DNA of 35,586 nucleotides from Phoronis australis. Taxonomy: Eukaryota; Phoronida; Phoronidae. Below are positions 33,401-35,586 of this stretch, piece after piece (within the stretch, counting starts at the first letter, position 1; each line of letters begins with the position of its first letter). The DNA is taken from contig NMRA01000575.1 in the NCBI GenBank assembly GCA_002633005.1, forward strand, positions 232,532 to 268,117, read 5' to 3'. The notes under the pieces are model-generated. The model worked only from the letters and a program-made list of their open reading frames with translations, searched no databases and had not been told where the DNA came from. The translations under genes and the position numbers were made by a program.

Positions 33401-34637
33401 GATCTGTCTGAGCAACCCTCTATTCGATGATATCGCAAGTGATTAAATTTCATTTTTTACATTTGCAGTGCTGGCGTGGGTCGAACTGGCACTTTCATCA
33501 TGATGGACATTCTGTCCGATCAAGCAGACGCGGAGGGTGCTGTTGACGTTTTAGGCCAACTCGGACAACTTCGCCAGCAGCGAGTCAACATGGTGCAAAC
33601 TCTGGTATGAATACTTTAAAATATGTGTACACAAATGTGAACTGCACTTTGGATAATCCAAATGAACGATGCCAAACTGGCGACAATGAAATATGAAAAG
33701 GACGGTGATAGGAATTACTCAAATTTTTATGTCAAACAAAATGTCTGAAGTTTTTGCATATTTTTATCGAAACGGGTTGTATTTGTGCTTTGGAAAAAAA
33801 CGATTCGATTGACAATTGGTTCTGTTCCCATTGCGTGGTGACATGATAGTTTTTCTTTGCTTTCAAAACAGTCACCGCATGCCAGTTAAAACGGGTCGGG
33901 TTCTTTTTTAGCATCGCCATCTGATGCCAGTTATTGAGCAAACATTGAAACAGTAGAGCTCTTTTTCATTTAATGCAGCCACCGTAAGCATAACAAGATC
34001 CTGTTTATTTTAGTGGTTCCTAGCTATTGAGAACGAGGTGCAAATTTTGGTGATTGAGAAAGGTGTGGATTATATAATGGCAACCACTATATCCGAAATT
34101 GAACTTAGTGTGTGTTTGGAACAAAAGTTTGCACACCTTTATTTTAAGTACGCTTGTCACTGTTTTAAGGATCAATACAAGTTCATATACACCGCAATGG
34201 TAGAAAAGTTACACACGGGCGACACTTTCATCCCAACAGCTGAGTTTCAGTCTCGTCTGCAGGAAATCATGTCCAACAAAACAACTTTGAAGAAAGAGCT
34301 CCAAGTGAGTATTTTCTGTAAACAACGGTCCGCTGCACACACTTTGCGGCAAATGTGTATCTAATACCTGTCAAACTATCATCAAAAAAGTTGCCAGTAA
34401 GTCCATCGATGAGATTTTTATAAATAATAAATTCTCCCGTGGTGGGAGTGATGCTTAGTGCGTAGTACTTAGTAAAGCCAAATGTACTTAATTCATTACT
34501 TATTTGTTATAATCTCGGTCATTGGCTCTCATTGTAGACTCTAAATCGACTGTGCCTGGCTGCAGACGCCGAGGAGTATGCCGCTGGGAAACTGAAAGAA
34601 AACTCTTCCAAGAATAGAGATCCAAACATTCTACCAC
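152..34637 (+). CDS. Receptor-type protein tyrosine phosphatase with kringle and Tie-like Ig/EGF ectodomain (29 exons, partial at both ends)
   Basis: Gene-level entry; exons are listed separately. Joining the 29 exons gives 4677 coding bases, about 1559 codons, with all intron phases compatible. Approximate residues in the joined protein: unknown module 1-96, kringle 97-174, Ig 175-256, EGF1-3 257-392, FN3-1 to FN3-7 393-1126, transmembrane and stop-transfer 1127-1183, juxtamembrane and phosphatase D1 about 1184-1510, start of D2 to 1559. D1 has [21 protein letters not shown] and MVQT..QY, so it should hydrolyse phosphotyrosine at the inner face of the plasma membrane. The Ig-EGF block resembles Tie1/Tie2 receptor kinases, including the phrase [12 protein letters not shown]. 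The gene lacks its start in this window (the first exon begins mid-codon) and runs off the 3' end within D2. No vertebrate RPTP subtype known to me has this ectodomain. Confidence is high for 9493-34637 being one gene and lower for exon 152-439. Confidence 0.9.
1345..1612. repeat. Dispersed repeat, copy 1 (segments A then B)
   Basis: Segment A (about 1345-1535) is similar to the reverse complement of about 20474-20655. Segment B (about 1548-1612, around ACGAAATTTCCAAAAGG) is similar to 20384-20447 directly and to 20309-20371 in reverse. It is a diverged non-coding repeat family in the first intron. Confidence 0.65.
2803..2949 (-). pseudogene. Ty3/Gypsy-type retrotransposon integrase fragment
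   Basis: The minus-strand translation reads [19 protein letters not shown] then [15 protein letters not shown], the unmistakable integrase core pattern YPEA..L...T...A....F...G.P.E...D.GT.F of Gypsy elements. It ends in a stop after about 48 codons, with further stops on both sides, so it is a dead remnant on the strand opposite to the host gene. Confidence 0.75.
4180..8705. mobile_element. ~4.5-kb element with diverged long inverted ends, carrying a DEADTR-family gene
   Basis: The left end reads CAGGGGCGGATCCAGGG and the right end, reversed, CAGTGGAGGATTTAGGGGGG. About 250 bases inside, both ends share a second inverted block: GAGGTCGGTTGCCCGAAATT followed by an AAGGTCAAGGTCAAATC at 4447-4490, against the reverse complement of about 8458-8500. 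No clear target-site duplication was seen. The centre holds the broken gene at about 5600-7830. I read this as an old DNA transposon with one internal gene, inserted into the first intron; the superfamily is not clear to me. Confidence 0.6.
5600..7830 (+). pseudogene. Degenerate gene of the multi-copy invertebrate DEADTR/DTDVVV family
   Basis: Family landmarks appear in order but in shifting frames with stops. [16 protein letters not shown] is at about 5645-5695 and FDFWNVM and [15 protein letters not shown] at 5810-5985. [14 protein letters not shown] is at about 6105-6147, then FLIHENHSW and [15 protein letters not shown] at 6588-6825, [17 protein letters not shown] at 6858, and [25 protein letters not shown] and [18 protein letters not shown] at 6990-7245. 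[17 protein letters not shown] is at about 7365-7425 and a KCGCK near 7800. I know this order of motifs from large uncharacterised families in cnidarian, hemichordate and lancelet genomes, likely with a PIN/nuclease-like or transposon link. No intact reading frame remains. Confidence 0.72.
8706..9492. other. First intron, downstream part
   Basis: AT-rich sequence between the right end of the 4.5-kb element and the kringle acceptor. Nothing further was recognised. Confidence 0.5.
9493..9726 (+). CDS. Exon 2: kringle domain
   Basis: Acceptor TTATTTCTAG, donor CCCAAG|GTGAAT, phase 1-1, 78 codons. It is a complete kringle with six cysteines in kringle spacing and the family landmarks [28 protein letters not shown] and WDYC..PVC. 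Kringles bind lysine side chains or other proteins in plasminogen, HGF, ROR and MuSK. The DxD pair of the plasminogen-type lysine site, normally just before the PW, is replaced here ([10 protein letters not shown]), so classic lysine binding is doubtful. A kringle on a receptor phosphatase is unusual. Confidence 0.93.
10301..10959. repeat. Foldback (MITE-like) element with ~300-bp arms
   Basis: The left arm (10301 to about 10600) matches the reverse complement of the right arm (about 10640-10959) almost throughout. Examples are ACAAAGTATATATTTTCTGA against ACAAAGTACATATTTTCTGA and TTGTCAACATGTTGATAACG against TTGTCAACATATTGATAAAG. The apex is near 10620. Arms may reach out to about 10280 and 10980. 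It lies in the intron between the kringle and Ig exons and has no coding content. Confidence 0.75.
11551..11796 (+). CDS. Exon 3: Tie-like Ig domain lacking the canonical cysteines
   Basis: Acceptor TTCATTCTGGCAG, donor TGCGAG|GTAAGA, phase 1-1, 82 codons. Strand landmarks are a B-strand-like [15 protein letters not shown], the F-strand HEGVYMVY where Ig domains normally read D.G.Y.C, and a closing FRLIVR. Neither position of the usual disulfide is cysteine. The second Ig domain of vertebrate Tie2 likewise lacks these cysteines and ends in a similar RLIVR just before EGF1, so the resemblance is to Tie rather than to Ig domains at large. One potential N-glycan (NGS) is present. Confidence 0.88.
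11797..12646. other. Intron between Ig and EGF1 exons
   Basis: 850 bases with short overlapping open frames on both strands that look like chance. No element was recognised. Confidence 0.5.
12647..12778 (+). CDS. Exon 4: Tie-like EGF repeat 1
   Basis: Acceptor TATTGTTAG, donor TCTGAAG|GTAATT, phase 1-1, 44 codons. It has cysteines in laminin/Tie-type EGF spacing with the landmarks [28 protein letters not shown] and PGFKGRDC. The ...NG.VCH..TGECIC.PGF.GR.C run matches what I know of the first EGF repeat of Tie2. It follows the Ig domain directly, as in Tie receptors. Confidence 0.93.
13102..13248 (+). CDS. Exon 5: Tie-like EGF repeat 2
   Basis: Acceptor GATGTTTCAG, donor GATCAAG|GTAGGA, phase 1-1, 49 codons. 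It contains [11 protein letters not shown], a cysteine before the variable loop, then [20 protein letters not shown]. The phrase [12 protein letters not shown] is a hallmark of the second EGF repeat of Tie1/Tie2 and is the strongest single marker of kinship in this ectodomain. An N-glycan motif (NCSS) lies in the first half. Confidence 0.94.
13249..14290. other. Intron between EGF2 and EGF3 exons
   Basis: AT-rich, with purine-rich runs around 13800-14000 (AGGAAAACAACAAAGGAGTG and similar). No coding signal or clear repeat structure was seen. Confidence 0.5.
14291..14419 (+). CDS. Exon 6: Tie-like EGF repeat 3
   Basis: Acceptor TTTTGTTTTGCAG, donor AAAATTG|GTATAT, phase 1-1, 43 codons. The reading frame is set by the preceding exon and gives [23 protein letters not shown] and EGYRTPYC. 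The FYG.DC and CDRF.G.C pattern is that of the third Tie EGF repeat. Tie receptors then have a third Ig domain; here the next intron is only 229 bases and leads straight into FN3, so that Ig is absent. Confidence 0.9.
14649..14951 (+). CDS. Exon 7: fibronectin type III domain 1
   Basis: Acceptor TTGTATGTTTTAG, donor GGGC|GTAAGA, phase 1-1, 101 codons, so one domain in one exon. FN3 landmarks are the B-strand IIVSWFPW, the C-strand KYIVEYRQ, and the F-strand [11 protein letters not shown]. It is the first of seven FN3 domains, which act as stalk and adhesion modules in receptor phosphatases and kinases. Confidence 0.9.
15255..15316 (+). CDS. Exon 8: fibronectin type III domain 2, first part
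   Basis: Acceptor TTTAATTTCAG, donor TGGAAT|GTAAGT. It starts in phase 1 and ends in phase 0, and encodes [20 protein letters not shown] plus N. This is the A and B strand of an FN3 domain, interrupted right after the conserved tryptophan. It was too short to stand alone and was found by matching phases of flanking exons. Confidence 0.83.
15571..15787 (+). CDS. Exon 9: fibronectin type III domain 2, second part
   Basis: Acceptor AACGTTGCAG, donor GAGAAAG|GTGGGT, phase 0 to 1. It continues the FN3 fold with GTYTLNYKS and [11 protein letters not shown] as C and F strands. The paired cysteines in this half (WRCDL and VACTKW) are extra to the FN3 fold and may form a disulfide, as in some receptor FN3 domains. 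Confidence 0.88.
16347..16564. repeat. Tandem duplication, unit 1 (218 bp)
   Basis: Starts CGAAATTTCACACAGCCCGTG. It is near-identical to the directly following unit apart from substitutions and a 29-base segment present only in unit 2. It lies in the intron between exons 9 and 10. Confidence 0.85.
16565..16811. repeat. Tandem duplication, unit 2 (247 bp)
   Basis: Second copy of the 218-bp unit, with 29 extra bases (TTAGCCGACACTCACCTGGT and nine more) between GGGAG and CTGTTTAAG. The low divergence suggests a fairly recent duplication. Confidence 0.85.
17344..17652 (+). CDS. Exon 10: fibronectin type III domain 3
   Basis: Acceptor TTTTTTCTCTAG. The donor is chosen at AACTACC|GTTAGT because it gives the phase 1 end needed by exon 11; the nearby GTAAAG would leave phase 2 and was rejected. 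There are 103 codons with [20 protein letters not shown] and [12 protein letters not shown], a clear FN3 pattern. Two cysteines near the C-strand may pair. Confidence 0.88.
17946..18248 (+). CDS. Exon 11: fibronectin type III domain 4
   Basis: Acceptor GTTTTTATTTCAG, donor GAAAGTG|GTAATA, phase 1-1, 101 codons in one exon. It carries [40 protein letters not shown] and the WS.W-like GPWSAW near the end. Several N-glycan motifs are present (NNTT, NVTN). Confidence 0.91.
18410..18636. mobile_element. MITE-like element with GTTCACATGA inverted ends (227 bp)
   Basis: The left end GTTCACATGACGGTGT is mirrored by ACACCTCATGTGAAC at the right end. The interior repeats short inverted words of the type TTTACACCC/GGGTGTAAA (18427-18450, 18540-18570, 18590-18625). 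There is no open reading frame. It lies in the intron before exon 12. Confidence 0.65.
19197..19414 (+). CDS. Exon 12: fibronectin type III domain 5, first part
   Basis: Acceptor TTAAACATTGTAG, donor TTTAAA|GTAAGG, phase 1 to 0. It encodes [36 protein letters not shown] and the F-strand start STYEFK. The intron interrupts the F strand, a different place from the intron in FN3-2. Confidence 0.88.
19760..19826 (+). CDS. Exon 13: fibronectin type III domain 5, second part
   Basis: Acceptor CATATTTCAG, donor GGGAG|GTAGGG, phase 0 to 1. Only 67 bases, it completes the F-G strands as [20 protein letters not shown]. The WGSWS motif is the WSxWS-like closing of FN3 domains and confirms the join to exon 12. 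Confidence 0.87.
19911..19980. repeat. Near-perfect 70-bp palindrome
   Basis: GTACCGGGTATTTCCAAA at the left is mirrored by TTTGGAAATTCCCGGTAC at the right, around the perfect core TACGCCCATGGGCGTA. It would form a cruciform or hairpin. It is followed directly by a GC-rich block with a second hairpin, GGGGCTCGGACGAGCCCC near 20012, typical of transposon ends. Confidence 0.75.
20309..20655. repeat. Dispersed repeat, copy 2, with an internal foldback
   Basis: 20309-20371 is the reverse complement of 20384-20447 (segment B arms, loop about 12 bases). 20474-20655 is segment A in the orientation opposite to copy 1 at 1345-1535. Copy 1 carries A plus a single B; copy 2 carries A plus a B hairpin. 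It is non-coding and lies in the intron before exon 14. Confidence 0.65.
21157..21263 (+). CDS. Exon 14: fibronectin type III domain 6, first part
   Basis: Acceptor CATCACTTTCAG, donor TACAAG|GTACGT, phase 1 to 0. It encodes [20 protein letters not shown], then [16 protein letters not shown]. The P..P..L, LTVQW.EP and Y sequence is a standard FN3 A to C strand. Confidence 0.88.
21998..22172 (+). CDS. Exon 15: fibronectin type III domain 6, second part
   Basis: A polypyrimidine run precedes the TTTTAG acceptor; the donor is TTGTCTG|GTAGAT, phase 0 to 1. It encodes ISWKTEHEK, the E-F region [20 protein letters not shown] and GFGPPA.TTCWTS. L.PGT.Y...V.A.T..G.G is the classic FN3 C-terminal half. 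No long open frame begins at this exon, so it was found by continuing the splice phase. Confidence 0.88.
22173..24272. other. Two introns around exon 16 (FN3-6 to membrane-proximal domain)
   Basis: Intron sequence on both sides of exon 16. A pyrimidine-rich stretch at 23210-23420 creates overlapping open frames of low-complexity composition. The perfect octamer TGACGTCA lies at 22461-22468; a role is not supported. Nothing else was recognised. Confidence 0.45.
22805..22913 (+). CDS. Exon 16: membrane-proximal domain (FN3-7), first part
   Basis: Acceptor ATCATTATTCAG, donor ATCAA|GTAAGT, phase 1 to 2. It encodes [20 protein letters not shown] followed by [17 protein letters not shown]. The layout of a proline-rich loop followed by a YLIVVER strand in the next exon resembles the divergent membrane-proximal FN3 of type II receptor phosphatases. 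Confidence 0.82.
24273..24540 (+). CDS. Exon 17: membrane-proximal domain (FN3-7), second part, with a dibasic cleavage-like site
   Basis: Acceptor CTTGGAAACAG, donor GAATTT|GTAAGT, phase 2 to 0. It encodes [11 protein letters not shown], the basic cluster SRRKRE (codons at 24313-24324 for RRKR), [19 protein letters not shown] and [10 protein letters not shown]. RxK/RR in the membrane-proximal part of LAR and PTPmu-type phosphatases is where furin-like convertases cut to give two noncovalent subunits. Use of the site here is inference. Confidence 0.87.
25025..25088 (+). CDS. Exon 18: membrane-proximal domain (FN3-7), final part
   Basis: Acceptor TTTCTTTTGTTTTAG, donor ATCGAAG|GTGAGT, phase 0 to 1. 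Its 21 codons ([20 protein letters not shown] then E) finish the last extracellular domain and lead to the membrane. One N-glycan motif (NKT) is present. Confidence 0.85.
25633..25735 (+). CDS. Exon 19: transmembrane helix
   Basis: Acceptor ATCGATGTCAG, donor CGGAG|GTGAGA, phase 1 to 2. After KNFKQERMA there is an unbroken hydrophobic stretch of about 23 residues, coded at about 25661-25729 and starting MIGGACGG, ending in RR. This gives a type I orientation with the phosphatase inside the cell. There is a glycine-rich first half (GGACGG), which can favour helix packing. Confidence 0.9.
26700..27010. repeat. Foldback element with a conserved 24-bp inner stem
   Basis: 26775-26798 (CTCAAAAACGCTGTTAGG and on) is mirrored by 26919-26942 with one mismatch. 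The similarity continues outward more weakly (CTCGATGGATTTCGCTGAAAC against the reverse of the block near 26975-27000). It is an AT-rich interior without coding potential, in the intron between the transmembrane and stop-transfer exons. Confidence 0.65.
27582..27649 (+). CDS. Exon 20: cytoplasmic stop-transfer
   Basis: Acceptor TTGATCATTGTTAG, donor GACG|GTAAGT, phase 2 to 1. It encodes [20 protein letters not shown] then ETD. The basic start directly after the helix is the stop-transfer signal of a type I membrane protein. Confidence 0.84.
27650..28422. other. Intron between stop-transfer and juxtamembrane exons
   Basis: Holds an open frame of about 118 codons at 27928-28284 with no recognisable domain. 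It may be transposon debris. No other signal was seen. Confidence 0.4.
28423..28607 (+). CDS. Exon 21: juxtamembrane segment and start of phosphatase D1
   Basis: Acceptor AATTCAAAACAG has a weak pyrimidine tract; the donor is TACGAG|GTACGT, phase 1 to 0. It encodes [31 protein letters not shown] and [22 protein letters not shown], matching the juxtamembrane L..Y......F..EFE pattern that opens receptor phosphatase D1. Tyrosines in NAYVN and DPVYEDF are plausible phosphorylation or SH2-docking sites (inference). Confidence 0.83.
28979..29066 (+). CDS. Exon 22: phosphatase D1, KNR loop
   Basis: Acceptor CTGTATTTTTCAG, donor TTAGCAT|GTAAAT, phase 0 to 1. It encodes [20 protein letters not shown] then [13 protein letters not shown] corresponds to the phosphotyrosine-recognition loop KNRY, with phenylalanine at the tyrosine that packs on the substrate ring. 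Confidence 0.9.
29655..29768 (+). CDS. Exon 23: phosphatase D1, YINA region
   Basis: Acceptor ATCTTCTAG, donor TATGG|GTAAGT, phase 1-1. With the split codon it reads [14 protein letters not shown], then [20 protein letters not shown] and AM. This is the family consensus PYD..RV.L......DYINA.Y.DGY....FIA. The next residues normally read TQGP and here read AMGP. Confidence 0.93.
30110..30207 (+). CDS. Exon 24: phosphatase D1, DFWRMIW region
   Basis: Acceptor TTGCACTCCTTAG, donor GGGAAG|GTATAT, phase 1 to 0. It encodes [19 protein letters not shown] then [13 protein letters not shown], the near-invariant T..DFWRMIW......IVMLT...E.GK block of classical tyrosine phosphatases. Confidence 0.95.
30208..32172. 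other. Large intron within phosphatase D1
   Basis: Nearly 2 kb between exons 24 and 25. No additional exon with compatible phase and no recognisable repeat structure was seen. Confidence 0.5.
32173..32295 (+). CDS. Exon 25: phosphatase D1, KCxxYWP region
   Basis: Acceptor GTACTTCTAG, donor ACAAAG|GTAGGA, phase 0-0, 41 codons. It encodes [20 protein letters not shown] and [10 protein letters not shown], matching the K C..YWP......YG.I.V......Y..R.F.... block. It lies after a 2-kb intron. Confidence 0.94.
32629..32777 (+). CDS. Exon 26: phosphatase D1, WPD loop and first half of the active-site signature
   Basis: Phase 0 to 2. The acceptor lies in the tandem GAGCAGCAG; the start could be 32626, 32629 or 32632, all in frame, changing at most two glutamines. 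The donor is CACTGCAG|GTAAGT. It encodes [30 protein letters not shown] and PTVVHC. The WPD loop keeps the general-acid aspartate, and the final cysteine is the catalytic nucleophile. The signature is split by the intron right after HC. Confidence 0.93.
33469..33604 (+). CDS. Exon 27: phosphatase D1, P-loop and Q-loop
   Basis: Acceptor TTTACATTTGCAG, donor ACTCTG|GTATGA, phase 2 to 0. With exon 26 it completes [10 protein letters not shown], the active-site signature HC(X5)R, followed by TFIMMDIL and [11 protein letters not shown]. Cysteine, arginine and the Q-loop glutamine are all present, so D1 should be catalytic. Confidence 0.95.
34170..34304 (+). CDS. Exon 28: end of phosphatase D1 and D1-D2 linker
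   Basis: Acceptor CACTGTTTTAAG, donor CTCCAA|GTGAGT, phase 0-0, 45 codons. [14 protein letters not shown] completes the Q..QY.FIY helix of D1. [20 protein letters not shown] then KTTLKKELQ is the linker helix found between tandem phosphatase domains. Confidence 0.92.
34538..34637 (+). CDS. Exon 29: start of phosphatase D2 (continues beyond the window)
   Basis: Acceptor TCTCATTGTAG, donor CTACCAC|GTGGGT, phase 0 to 1. It encodes [20 protein letters not shown] then [13 protein letters not shown], the N-terminal helix and KNR motif of a second phosphatase domain. KNRD instead of KNRY is the kind of change seen in pseudocatalytic D2 domains. The rest of D2 and the stop codon are not in the last 949 bases. 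Confidence 0.85.
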
Positions 34638-35586
34638 GTGGGTTTAAAGTTTTTGATACCTTTTGAGTTACAGCACGAGGAAATTTACCACTTTGAAGTG
34701 AAAACTGAAACTCAAAACTGATTTAAATTTGTTGATTTAGTTAAGCCCACCTCATAACTTTATATGTGAACATCGATCATCAACCCCGTTATACCCATCA
34801 TTAATTCAAGGAGTATTCAAGTAATAACCTGAGAAATGATTGACAAGTTATTTAGAATGGAATTTAACTGTCTAAAAGCAAATTGTGTGCTTATGCTGAA
34901 TATAATCATTGAAAATCACTGAAATTCAGACTTGTTTCTTTTAATGAGCTAATTAGCATAATTTATGCATAATTATTGACCTGTATGGTAACTTCCACCA
35001 AATTACAGACTCTTTACAACCTTCTGTACAAATTACAACCTTGAAAATTTCTTTTTACCTTTCCCACAGACTGTATGTTTTTGGATGTGTAAATGTCCTA
35101 ATTTGGGGGCTAGCCTTGCCTTAATCGTCGTTTTGCTGAATAAAGTTAGATATACATGTACTGTACGTGTACTGGCACGTCCATTGGTGACGACTTGCGC
35201 GAAAAAATGCATGCACTCAAAAATAATGAAAGTTGAACTGGTTGTTGCTTGGAATTGACATTGTTTTGTTTACATCAAAGGTCAAAGGTCATGTATGCAA
35301 GGTATATGTTCTGCCCTACCCAAAACATGCAGTGTGGAAGAAAAGTCGACGACGTGACGAACAGTTGACAGATCATTTTATGAAATTTGATATTAAAGGA
35401 AAAATGTTTTGACATCGACACAAATTCAAAATCTTCAGGAACAAACCATAAAAATACCTGGATAACAGTTTGACTTCTGCTTTAGTGGCAGAGAACCACT
35501 GTGAATAAGGCAATAGCGGAGTTGCAACGCCGCCATATTGGAAATGGGTCAGAATGTTGCATTGTGGTTAAGCTGGTAAACAAGTA
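34638..35586. other. Intron after the first D2 exon, to the window end
   Basis: AT-rich. No further D2 motif (YINA, DFW, WPD or HC) was found in any frame, so the next exon lies beyond the window. Confidence 0.55.

Noticed and set aside
1-35586. CRISPR array, tRNA, rRNA or prokaryotic operon
   Set aside because: No regularly spaced repeats, cloverleaf or ribosomal sequence was seen, and the whole layout is that of an intron-rich animal gene.

Overview
The window is a stretch of animal (metazoan) nuclear DNA. Coding sequence is sparse and broken into short exons with GT..AG borders, polypyrimidine acceptors and clean phase agreement. The introns are AT-rich and full of transposon debris. The protein architecture (kringle, Tie-like Ig/EGF, FN3 repeats, receptor tyrosine phosphatase) and the frequent TACATGTA-like words suggest a marine invertebrate deuterostome such as a hemichordate, echinoderm or cephalochordate. 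That placement is inference; I cannot name the species.

One plus-strand gene fills the window. I can chain 29 exons from 152 to 34637, 4677 coding bases or about 1559 codons, with every splice phase compatible. The gene is open at both ends: the start codon and signal peptide lie upstream, and the second phosphatase domain continues downstream. In order the protein has an unrecognised beta-rich module (exon 1, whose membership is the least certain), a kringle, an Ig-like domain without the usual cysteines, three EGF repeats, seven fibronectin type III domains, a single transmembrane helix, a basic stop-transfer, a complete catalytic tyrosine phosphatase domain (D1) with intact WPD loop and [10 protein letters not shown] signature, and the first residues of D2. 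The Ig-EGF-EGF-EGF block closely resembles the ectodomain of the receptor tyrosine KINASES Tie1/Tie2, but here it sits on a receptor tyrosine PHOSPHATASE. This is the main discovery of the window.

The non-coding remainder holds mobile-element remains. The tip of a transposon with a CAGTGGCGGAT-type end lies at 1-49. A minus-strand Ty3/Gypsy integrase scrap is at 2803-2949. A ~4.5 kb element with diverged inverted ends (4180-8705) carries a broken gene of the multi-copy invertebrate 'DEADTR...DTDVVV' family. Foldback or MITE-like elements occur at about 10301-10959, 18410-18636, 19911-19980, 20309-20655 and 26700-27010, and a ~220-bp tandem duplication at 16347-16811. No tRNA, rRNA, CRISPR array or prokaryotic operon is visible.

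Functionally the gene would encode a cell-surface sensor. The ectodomain could bind a ligand or partner of the Tie type, and the cytoplasmic D1 would remove phosphate from tyrosines. In vertebrates Tie2 is itself restrained by a receptor phosphatase (VE-PTP/PTPRB), so a phosphatase carrying a Tie-like ectodomain suggests a direct antagonist of a Tie-like kinase. That link is a hypothesis, not something the sequence proves.
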